A stretch of 12,184 bases of DNA, taken from Schlesneria sp. (lineage in GTDB: Bacteria; Planctomycetota; Planctomycetia; Planctomycetales; Planctomycetaceae). Location of the stretch: contig JANXOO010000073.1 of NCBI GenBank assembly GCA_025353525.1, positions 1 through 12,184 of the forward strand. Reading direction: 5' to 3'. Positions 5,087 to 12,184 of this stretch are shown here, in pieces. The position numbers were made by a program, and so were the translations under genes. Every line of letters begins with the position of its first letter. Position 1 is the first letter of the stretch. The notes below the pieces were generated by a model that ran no database searches, was not told the origin of the DNA, and saw only the letters and a list, made by a program, of their open reading frames with translations.

Positions 5087-8000
5087 ATGCGCGAAAGACA
5101 GTGCGATATTCTGAACGACAACTTTGCCTTGACCAGAGTTTCAACATCCTGTGTCGAGCAGGTCAATTCGTTTCGTCGCCGGATCGCAAACGTGGCGAGT
5201 CTGGCTCTGCTTTTATGCGGTATTTCTGCTCGGGTGATGGCGGATCAGCCTGCTGTCATTAGTCCGCTATCGACCGACGACGCACAGAAAGTGTTTGTGC
5301 TGGCAGCGCCCGAGCTGATCGTGGAACTCGCCGCAGGCGAACCCGAAGTTGTTGATCCTGTGGCGATCGCATTTGGTGCCGACGGGTCGATGTGGGTCGT
5401 CGAAATGCGGGATTACCCCTATGGACCGAAGCCCGGGACTCAGGAAAAACCGAAATCGCGGATCAAACGGCTGTTTGATCACAATCACGATGGCCGCTTT
5501 GAAACAGCGACCGTCTTTGCCGATGAACTGCTGTTTGCAACAGGAATCCTGCCGTGGAAAAACGGTGTCATCGTCACGCTGGCCGGTGAAATCGCTTTTA
5601 TTGCAGATCGGGATGACGATGGGAAAGCCGATTTCAAAGAGACCTGGTTTCAGGGATTCAGCCAGGATAACTCGCAGCTTCGAGCGAACCATCCCACATT
5701 CGGCCCTGACGGATTTGTATATGTTGCGAACGGACTTCGCGGCGGAACAATCGTCCCCGTCAAAGCAGAATGGCGGGAAAAAGGAGCTCCCTTGCCGCTC
5801 GCCGGCTTCGATTTTCGCTTCAATCCGTTGACGGGCGAATTTGGTGCGGTCGCGGGACATGGTCAGTTCGGCCTGTGCTTCGACGATCTCGGCAACCGGT
5901 TCGTTTGTTCAAATCGCAATCCCGTTCAGCATATCGTTCTCGAAGACCACTACACACGACGCAATCCGTTTTTTGCCGTGACGGCGACGGTGCAAGATGT
6001 CGCCGCATATGCCGAGCATTCCAGACTGTACCCGATCAGCGCCGCATGGACGACATCGACGCTGCACGCAAACCAGTTTACGGCCGCGTGCGGTGTAACA
6101 ATCTATCGCGGTGACGGATTGCCCCCCGAAAACAAAGGGAACGCCTTCATTTGCGATCCGACAGCGAACCTTGTCCATCGCGAGACGCTGGTGCCAAGCG
6201 GTGCCTCGTTCGTCAGTCATTCGTCAGACGGACAACAGGAATTTCTGGCGAGTACCGATACCTGGTTTCGGCCTGTCAACCTTGCCAACGGGCCCGACGG
6301 ATCGTTGTACATCGTCGACATGTATCGTGCCGTGATCGAACATCCTGACTGGATGCCTGCCGAGTTGAAGACCCGAAAAGACCTGAACGACGGCAATGAC
6401 CGGGGTCGCATCTGGCGGATCAAATCGGACGAGTCGATCATGCCGCAGGAACGTTCTGACCATCCGCTGGAAAAGTTGTCCAATGCGCACCTGATCGAAT
6501 TACTCGACCACCGCAACTCGTGGCATCGCGAGACCGCGATGCGACTGTTGCTCGAACGAAATCGCGACGATGTTCTCAATTCGTTGAAAACCAACTGGAA
6601 GCAAAACCGCCTGACACGCAGCCGGTTGCCGCTGTTGTGGATGATTCGAACGCTCGATCCCAGACTGACACCGGCGATCCTCGCCTGGTCCGAAATCGAC
6701 AATCGGGACCCTCGAGTGCGCGAACAGGTCGTGTCGTCGATCGGTGAAAACCTTGATGAATTGCTGCCCGATGATGTCTACGATCTGGCTGCGGAAGAAT
6801 CCGACGATCGTGTTCGCTTCCGATTGGCACTGGATCTGAGCGGCCGGAGTTCCGATACGGTGACGGAACGCCGGGCCCTCATCCGATTGCTTGATCGTGG
6901 AGTTGAAGATCCATGGATGCGAGTTGCCGTGTGTACGATGAAATCGGACCCGCCGTCTGCACTGGTCAACGAAATCCTCGATCACTGGATGACTTTGAAA
7001 AAGCTGCCTGAAGGAGGAGCTGAACTGATCGGCCAATTGAGCGAAATTGCGGCGGCACAACTCGATCCCAAAGTGTTGCAGTCGACTCTTGCCAGGTTGC
7101 TTCAGTTCGCCACGAAGGATTTCGGTGAGGCCTCGATCGATATTCCCGCAGTGGGCATTTACGGGCTCGGAGTCGGTTGCGGACGCCGGGGAGTCACGTT
7201 CTCGGCTCTTCGAACAGAACTGAGTGCTGCCGAAGTCGGACAACTGCGCGATGTGTTGGAACGAATTCGAAAAGACGTGGCCCGTCCTGAAACAGCCCCC
7301 AAACGCCGTCTCGAACGAATCCGGACGCTTCAATTTGCGGAAGGACCATCAGTCATTCCAACGCTGATGGAATTGTCCCTGTCCGATGCTGATATTCCCG
7401 TCAAAATGGCCGCGTTGGACGTGCTTGCGACTCATGTCGATCCGTCGATCGCACCAAAAGTTCTGGCCGCATTCGAGTCGCAGACGCCGCAACTTCGCCG
7501 GGCTATCCTTGATGTGATGCTTGCTGATGAGCCTCGAACGGCATTGTTGTTAACGGCCATCGAAAAGGGTGAAATCAAAACGACTGAAATCGACCCGACC
7601 CGACAGGTACGATTGTCCAGACACCAGAACAAGTCCCTCGGTCTGCGAGCAGAAAAGTTGTTTGCTTCATCGATCGCACCAGATCGGGTAGCCGTCCTGG
7701 CCCGATTTCAATCCTCTCTCGAAGCAAAGGGAGACGCCGCTCGTGGCAAGGTGATCTTTGAAAAGAATTGCGTGACGTGTCACCGTATCGGAAATATCGG
7801 AGTCAACGTCGGACCGGACATCGGAGACACGCGAGACAAGTTGCCAGCCTGGTTGCTGATGAATATTCTCGATCCAAATCGCGCCGTCGATGCCAACTAT
7901 TTCGGCTTTACGCTCGTGACAAAGCGAGGAAAGACATATACAGGCCTCGTGAAATCCGAAACCGCCACGTCGATTACCCTGCGAATGCCGGAAGGAAAGG

Positions 8001-8161
8001 AAGAAACGCTGCTCCGCTCGGATGTCGATGAATTCAAATCGACCAGTCAGTCGTTGATGCCTGCGGGATTTGAGAAAAATATCACGGTCGAACAGATGGC
8101 TGATCTGATCGCCTGGTTGAAAAACTGGCGTTATTTGGACGGAAGTATTCCGCTGCAGTAA
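5087..8161 (+). CDS. PVC-type membrane-bound dehydrogenase with HEAT-like repeats and C-terminal cytochrome c domain
   Basis: From ATG 5087 the protein is 1024 aa; ATG 5051 would add 12. A signal segment (about 32-53, RRRIANVASLALLLCGISAR) precedes a likely cleavage near VMA-DQ. Residues about 60-445 are the beta-propeller-like putative dehydrogenase domain of Planctomycetes/Verrucomicrobia proteins, with GADGSMWVVEMRDYPYG, acidic loops such as DHNHDGRFE and DRDDDGKAD, and NGPDGSLYIVDMYR. Residues about 450-860 are leucine-rich helical pairs resembling HEAT repeats. Residues about 880-1024 are the matching haem-binding domain: C895-VT-C898-H899 plus a likely distal Met in SLMPAGF (M991). It should act outside the cytoplasm, passing electrons from an unknown substrate to the fused haem. 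The long n-region before the signal core is unusual and suggests the true start could be later. It forms an operon with the next gene. Domain assignments strong, substrate unknown. Confidence 0.93.
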   Translation: MRERQCDILNDNFALTRVSTSCVEQVNSFRRRIANVASLALLLCGISARVMADQPAVISPLSTDDAQKVFVLAAPELIVELAAGEPEVVDPVAIAFGADGSMWVVEMRDYPYGPKPGTQEKPKSRIKRLFDHNHDGRFETATVFADELLFATGILPWKNGVIVTLAGEIAFIADRDDDGKADFKETWFQGFSQDNSQLRANHPTFGPDGFVYVANGLRGGTIVPVKAEWREKGAPLPLAGFDFRFNPLTGEFGAVAGHGQFGLCFDDLGNRFVCSNRNPVQHIVLEDHYTRRNPFFAVTATVQDVAAYAEHSRLYPISAAWTTSTLHANQFTAACGVTIYRGDGLPPENKGNAFICDPTANLVHRETLVPSGASFVSHSSDGQQEFLASTDTWFRPVNLANGPDGSLYIVDMYRAVIEHPDWMPAELKTRKDLNDGNDRGRIWRIKSDESIMPQERSDHPLEKLSNAHLIELLDHRNSWHRETAMRLLLERNRDDVLNSLKTNWKQNRLTRSRLPLLWMIRTLDPRLTPAILAWSEIDNRDPRVREQVVSSIGENLDELLPDDVYDLAAEESDDRVRFRLALDLSGRSSDTVTERRALIRLLDRGVEDPWMRVAVCTMKSDPPSALVNEILDHWMTLKKLPEGGAELIGQLSEIAAAQLDPKVLQSTLARLLQFATKDFGEASIDIPAVGIYGLGVGCGRRGVTFSALRTELSAAEVGQLRDVLERIRKDVARPETAPKRRLERIRTLQFAEGPSVIPTLMELSLSDADIPVKMAALDVLATHVDPSIAPKVLAAFESQTPQLRRAILDVMLADEPRTALLLTAIEKGEIKTTEIDPTRQVRLSRHQNKSLGLRAEKLFASSIAPDRVAVLARFQSSLEAKGDAARGKVIFEKNCVTCHRIGNIGVNVGPDIGDTRDKLPAWLLMNILDPNRAVDANYFGFTLVTKRGKTYTGLVKSETATSITLRMPEGKEETLLRSDVDEFKSTSQSLMPAGFEKNITVEQMADLIAWLKNWRYLDGSIPLQ

Positions 8162-8178
8162 TCATCGTGGAACATCAG

Positions 8179-10632
8179 ATGAAACCCGGTCGATTGATAC
8201 AAGTGTTTACGATTTGTTTCCCCTTCTTCTTTAGTACGGCGGCAATTGTCGCCTCTGACAAAATCGCAATTGTCCCTGCACACGTCAGGCTCGACGGTTC
8301 AGAAGCCCGGCAATCATTGCTGGTGACCCTGGTCGACGGTCCGCTGGTGACAGGATCGATCCGATCGGGACTGGAATGGTCGTCGAGTGACGAACGGATC
8401 GCAATGGTTGTGGACGGTTCGGTTGTACCTGTGGGCAACGGCACGGCGACGATTTCGGTGATCGCAAACGGATCGACCGCAACCGCTCAAGTTACTGTCG
8501 GGCAGTTCGAAGCAGTTCATGTCTGGAGTTTCCGAAATCACGTGCAATCTGTTCTTTCGAAATCGGGCTGCAACGGCGGGGCGTGTCACGGAGCTGCTGC
8601 CGGGAAGAACGGCTTCAAATTGTCGTTGCGAGGATATGATCCTGAGAGCGACTATTTCTCGATCACACATCAGTCGCGAGGCCGTCGTATTGTTCCTGAT
8701 GACCCTGGTCGCAGCCTTGTTCTGACGAAGCCAACGGGAGCCATTCCTCACAAGGGAGGCGTCCGGTTTACCGAAGATTCGTATGAGTATCGCGTGGTTT
8801 CCGAATGGATTGCGCAAGGAACGCCTGCTCCGGCAGAAACAGATGCCCGAATTCAGCGACTCCAGATTCTGCCCGCCGCAGCGCGATTGAAACAGGGCAC
8901 AGATCAGTCGACAATTGTGCTCGCGCATTTCAACGACGGCCACGTCGAAGATGTCACACGCTGGGCCAGATATACATCGACGAATCTTACGGTCTGTTCT
9001 GTCGATGATCGGGGGCTGGTCAAAGTTCTCGGGAGCGGCGAAGGCGCCATCGTCGCGTGGTACCTTGCTCAAAATGCCACCGCCACAATCACGGTGCCCT
9101 ATACGCACGCAGTCGATCCCGACGTGTTCGCAAGGGCGAACCGGGTCAATTTTATCGACGAACTGGTGCTCGACAAACTCGCATCACTGAATATGCCACC
9201 GTCCCCCGGATCGGATGACAGTGAATTCTTGCGGCGGGTTTTCCTGGATACGATCGGCGTTTTGCCGACTGTGGACGAAGTAAAATCGTTTCTTGCCGAT
9301 CGAAGTGAATCGAAGCGCGATGCGTTGATCGAACAATTGCTGGCGCGGCCCGAATTCGTTGATTACTGGGCCTACCAGTGGTCGGATCTGCTTCTGTTGA
9401 CGGGAAACCGGTTGCGTCCTGATGCCATTAAGGCCTATTACAAATGGATCCGGGACCGCGTTGCCGAAAACGCACCATGGGACGAGTTCGCTCGCGGCGT
9501 CATTCTGGCCAAGGGAAGCACTGTAGAAAATGGAGCTGCCAATTTTTATGCACTTCATCAGGATCCGCAGGACATGGTTGAGACGACATCAATGGCTTTC
9601 ATGGGAATGTCAATTCAGTGCGCACACTGTCATGATCACCCCAACGAAAAATGGACCAATGATGACTATTACGGTATGGTCAGCCTGTTCGCTCGGGTTC
9701 GCGGCAAAGGCTGGGGGGGCGATTTCCGAAGTGGCGATGGCATTCGGACGATTTTCCTCGCAGATCGCGGGGAAGTATTACAACCACGTACAGCGCGTCC
9801 ACAACCGCCGAAACCGCTCGACGCCAAAGCAATTTCGCCTGAAGATCCCGGCGATCGACGTGAACATCTCGTCAAATGGCTGACGGCTCCACAAAATCCG
9901 TATTTCGCGAGAGCTATCGTCAACCGCATTTGGGCGAATTTTATGGGTCGCGGCCTCGTCGATGCGGTTGACGATCTGAGGCTGACGAATCCGGCGAGTA
10001 ACGAAAAACTGCTCGGTCGACTGTCCGAAGAACTGATCCGAAACAAGTACGACTTAAAAAGTACAATGCGGTTAATACTGCGATCCGAGACGTACCAGCG
10101 GTCGCATACGGTAGTAAAAGAGAATGAAGCGGATCAGCGATTTCATGCGCACAGCCAGCCGCGACGCCTGAAGGCGGAAGTGTTGCTCGATGCACTGTCT
10201 CAAGTGACGGACGTTCCGACCGTCTTCAAAGATCAACCGGCCAACACACGAGCGATTCAACTGACTGATTCCAGTATCGCCTCATATTTTCTTGATGCGT
10301 TTGGTCGTCCCGAACGAGTTCTGACGTGTACCTGTGAACGGTCGGACGAACCGAGTATGACACAGGTTCTGCATTTGACGAACGGAAAAACGATTCAGGA
10401 AAAGGTTGAATCCAAAGAAGGTCGCGTTAGCAAGTTTATTGAGGCAAACGCGTCAAACGCAGAGATCATTGAAACGGCCTTTTTGGCCTCTCTGTCCCGT
10501 TTCCCGACCGAATCGGAACGGACACACCTGACCGGTTTACTGGAAGAAACTCCAGCAGACGAACGACGCCCGGCAGTTGAAGACCTTTTCTGGAGCATTC
10601 TGACGTCCAAAGAGTTTTTGTTTCAACATTGA
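8179..10632 (+). CDS. Exported Big2-DUF1549-DUF1553 protein with two haem-type motifs
   Basis: The 817-aa product starts at ATG 8179, 17 nt after the dehydrogenase stop, and begins with a good signal peptide (MKPGRLIQVFTICFPFFFST, ending near VAS-DK). GTG 8167 would add four residues. Domains in order: a Big2/Ig-like domain (about 30-112, ending in GTATISVIANGSTATAQVTV); a cytochrome-like segment with CNGGACHG, a C-x4-C-H arrangement (C131, C136, H137); a second Big2-like domain (about 225-312); DUF1549 (about 324-520) with the invariant CAHCHDHP (C481, C484, H485); and DUF1553 (about 557-812), with NPYFARAIVNRIWANFMGRG and ending SILTSKEFLFQH. Families of this type are paired with DUF1501 or dehydrogenase genes in planctomycetes, apparently as secreted c-type haem proteins. 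Haem attachment is inferred from the motifs; the reaction is unknown. Confidence 0.93.
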   Translation: MKPGRLIQVFTICFPFFFSTAAIVASDKIAIVPAHVRLDGSEARQSLLVTLVDGPLVTGSIRSGLEWSSSDERIAMVVDGSVVPVGNGTATISVIANGSTATAQVTVGQFEAVHVWSFRNHVQSVLSKSGCNGGACHGAAAGKNGFKLSLRGYDPESDYFSITHQSRGRRIVPDDPGRSLVLTKPTGAIPHKGGVRFTEDSYEYRVVSEWIAQGTPAPAETDARIQRLQILPAAARLKQGTDQSTIVLAHFNDGHVEDVTRWARYTSTNLTVCSVDDRGLVKVLGSGEGAIVAWYLAQNATATITVPYTHAVDPDVFARANRVNFIDELVLDKLASLNMPPSPGSDDSEFLRRVFLDTIGVLPTVDEVKSFLADRSESKRDALIEQLLARPEFVDYWAYQWSDLLLLTGNRLRPDAIKAYYKWIRDRVAENAPWDEFARGVILAKGSTVENGAANFYALHQDPQDMVETTSMAFMGMSIQCAHCHDHPNEKWTNDDYYGMVSLFARVRGKGWGGDFRSGDGIRTIFLADRGEVLQPRTARPQPPKPLDAKAISPEDPGDRREHLVKWLTAPQNPYFARAIVNRIWANFMGRGLVDAVDDLRLTNPASNEKLLGRLSEELIRNKYDLKSTMRLILRSETYQRSHTVVKENEADQRFHAHSQPRRLKAEVLLDALSQVTDVPTVFKDQPANTRAIQLTDSSIASYFLDAFGRPERVLTCTCERSDEPSMTQVLHLTNGKTIQEKVESKEGRVSKFIEANASNAEIIETAFLASLSRFPTESERTHLTGLLEETPADERRPAVEDLFWSILTSKEFLFQH

Positions 10633-10703
10633 TTGGCGTCAGAACAAAAGCAGGGCCACCGGTCATTCAGCTTCCAGGCTTCCATTGGGTAAGCACCGAA
10701 TCG
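10633..10703. other. Short convergent spacer
   Basis: Seventy-one bases separate the stops of two convergent genes. I looked for a bidirectional hairpin with flanking A or T runs and did not see a convincing one. Confidence 0.5.
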
Positions 10704-12184
10704 TCAATTCAGTTTCTCGCTGACCGTCCGATCGGTGATGTCGTCGCCCGTGGCCCAGAACCAGTCGCTTCCTGTCCCGCCAGTCAATACATCCTTTGTG
10801 ATCCCAGGAAGCACTGAACCGGCATTGAGGAATTTCGTATTCATTCCTCCGGCAATTGTCCCGTTCAAATGGCCGACGCGGGTTGCATAAGGTGTCGCCT
10901 GAATCCATTCGGTCTGAATCGAAAGCAGATCTGCAAAGTTATTCGCGATTGTCGTTCGGCCGCCGATCAGAATGTCGTCGCCTGCGCCTCCCAGCAGCAA
11001 ATTCGTCCCCAATCCGCCGATCAGGATGTCATTTCCGTTGCCTCCGACCAACATGTCATTGCCGCTGCCTCCAATCAGAAGATTGCTCCCGCTGCCGCCG
11101 ACGATCGTCGTCCCTAATGTGGCGTTACCCTGCACGACATTTTTTCCGGACCCAAGCCAAACCGTCGTGAACGTGTCAGCGGGAAGATCGATCTCGTATC
11201 CCGTAATTGACTCGATCGTCTGAGCCGTGCCGCTTCCGACGGTCATGTCGAACGTCAATCCGTTGGTAAATGCCTTGAATGAAAGCGTGCTGAATCCCGT
11301 CCCGCCGATCAGAGTGTCTTTATCGTTCGCCCCGGCAACTGATCGAGCGGCGAGCAGATAAAGATCGTTACCGTCACCGCCATTCAGCGTGTTGGAACCA
11401 GTGCCGGCACTGAGAGTGTCGTTGCCGCCAAGACCAATCAATGTGTCGTTGCCCGAGCCTGCAGTCAGCGAGTCATTGCCCGCCCCACCCGTCAATGTAT
11501 TGTTGCCGTTGCCGCCATCGATTGTTGTCGCGACCGTCGCATTGCCGGTGACATTGTCATTGCCGGAACCGAGTGTCACTTTCTGGAATCGTTCTGTTGA
11601 AAGATCGACACGATAGCCGGTGGTCGAATTCGCCAACTGTTCCCCGGCGGCCTGCAAGCTGAATGTCAACCCGTTTGTGAAAGAAGCGAACGAAAGACTG
11701 TTCGTCCCTGAGCCGGCAATAATCGTATCCGTGTCGTTCGCGCCAGCTACGTCACGGGCAACCAGTGTGTATGTATCGTTGCCGGTTCCTCCGTTAAGGA
11801 TATTCGTTCCGGTGCCCGCGTTGAGCGAATCGTTGCCGCCGAGACCGTTCAATGTATCGCTTCCCGAACCCGCAGTCAGCACGTCGTTCCCTGAACCGCC
11901 GGTCAGTGTGTTATTGCCATCTCCGCCGTTGATGTATGTTGCAATCGACGCATTTCCTGTCACGCGATCGTTTCCGGACCCGAGGGTGATCGACTGGAAC
12001 GTCCCCGAGACGAGATTCAGTTTGTAGCCTGTAACGGAATTCGCCAATTGCGATCCCGCTGTTTGTAAACTGAACGTCAACCCGTTTGTGAATGTCGAGA
12101 AAGACAGGCTGTTCGTGCCAGTGTTGCCGATGATCGAATCGGTATCATTGGCACCTGGTGCGCTGCGAGCTGCTAATCGATACG
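10704..12184 (-). CDS. RTX-like calcium-binding repeat protein, C-terminal part (5' end outside window)
   Basis: The minus-strand frame stays open from the stop at 10704 to the right window edge, giving 492 codons of a larger protein. TTG at 12080 is only an internal Leu: the 34 codons above it continue the repeat (GANDTDSIIGNTGTNSLSFS). Each 137-residue module has a strand-rich part (FTNGLTFSLQ...QLANSTTGY...) and a run of RTX nonapeptides of GGxGxDxLx type, e.g. GGSGNDVLTAGSGSDTLNG and GGNGNDILIGGLGTNLLLGG. Such runs form calcium-binding beta-rolls in secreted proteins. Many positions carry Asn for Asp. The last ~85 residues are non-repetitive with a final GGTGSDWFWATGDDITD motif, the type of C-terminus common on planctomycete RTX/LEPR-like proteins. 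Probably exported and surface-located; any enzymatic domain would lie upstream of what is visible. Confidence 0.88.
   Translation of the reverse strand, partial: YRLAARSAPGANDTDSIIGNTGTNSLSFSTFTNGLTFSLQTAGSQLANSVTGYKLNLVSGTFQSITLGSGNDRVTGNASIATYINGGDGNNTLTGGSGNDVLTAGSGSDTLNGLGGNDSLNAGTGTNILNGGTGNDTYTLVARDVAGANDTDTIIAGSGTNSLSFASFTNGLTFSLQAAGEQLANSTTGYRVDLSTERFQKVTLGSGNDNVTGNATVATTIDGGNGNNTLTGGAGNDSLTAGSGNDTLIGLGGNDTLSAGTGSNTLNGGDGNDLYLLAARSVAGANDKDTLIGGTGFSTLSFKAFTNGLTFDMTVGSGTAQTIESITGYEIDLPADTFTTVWLGSGKNVVQGNATLGTTIVGGSGSNLLIGGSGNDMLVGGNGNDILIGGLGTNLLLGGAGDDILIGGRTTIANNFADLLSIQTEWIQATPYATRVGHLNGTIAGGMNTKFLNAGSVLPGITKDVLTGGTGSDWFWATGDDITDRTVSEKLN
11259..12080 (-). repeat. Two 411-bp in-frame tandem units encoding 137-aa RTX modules
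   Basis: Units at 11670-12080 and 11259-11669 each begin with LTFSLQ and end with FTNG, exactly 137 codons apart. A third, more diverged unit starts at 11258 (LTFDM), and the end of another lies at 12081-12184. The exact periodicity without frameshift points to segmental duplication of a whole module rather than of single nonapeptides. Confidence 0.85.

Noticed and set aside
6500..7333. 277-codon minus-strand open frame opposite the dehydrogenase gene
   Set aside because: It is antisense to the HEAT-like region, with no motifs and no ribosome site noted; explained as a shadow of the coding frame.
11620..12027. Plus-strand frame giving a Pro/Val/Ser-rich repetitive protein
   Set aside because: It is the complement of the Gly/Asp/Asn-rich RTX repeats; its apparent repeats are inherited from the minus-strand gene.

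Overview
The window looks like chromosomal DNA from a member of the Planctomycetota. The evidence is its gene content: a Tat-exported DUF1501 protein, a PVC-type membrane-bound dehydrogenase fused to a C-terminal cytochrome c domain, a DUF1549/DUF1553 protein with Big2-like domains and haem-type motifs, a thioredoxin protein with YHS-like repeats, and a repetitive RTX-like surface protein. This family set is characteristic of planctomycetes. The assignment comes from reading the proteins, not from a database search. No RNA genes, transposases, integrases or CRISPR arrays were seen.

Layout. (1) 75-2551, plus strand: the DUF1501 gene and a membrane-anchored endonuclease/exonuclease/phosphatase (EEP) gene overlap by 4 nt (ATGA), followed by a plausible rho-independent terminator at 2616-2653. 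(2) 2820-3710, plus strand: a stand-alone gene with an N-terminal Swt1-like HEPN domain (RX4H motif intact), two membrane helices and a CxxC/CxxC zinc ribbon. Inverted AACGTG elements lie upstream. (3) 3806-4756, minus strand: a thioredoxin-fold protein with two C-terminal YHS-like units, convergent with the HEPN gene. (4) 4757-5086: a divergent intergenic region with three 20-bp direct repeats, each carrying a GGAAAGTTTCC dyad, and a perfect 14-bp palindrome. (5) 5087-10632, plus strand: a probable two-gene operon, dehydrogenase/HEAT/cytochrome c followed 17 nt later by the Big2-DUF1549-DUF1553 protein. (6) 10704-12184, minus strand: the C-terminal part of a large RTX-like repeat protein that runs off the right edge.

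How the genes fit together. The dehydrogenase, the DUF1549/DUF1553 protein and the DUF1501 protein belong to exported families that are commonly co-encoded in planctomycetes. They are suspected to take part in periplasmic or cell-surface redox or breakdown of complex substrates, but their biochemistry is largely undefined. The thioredoxin/YHS protein also looks exported or membrane-anchored, so most of the window encodes envelope proteins. The least explained items are the membrane-tethered HEPN/zinc-ribbon protein and the repeat array in front of the dehydrogenase operon. I see no complete defence island or other clearly new multigene system.
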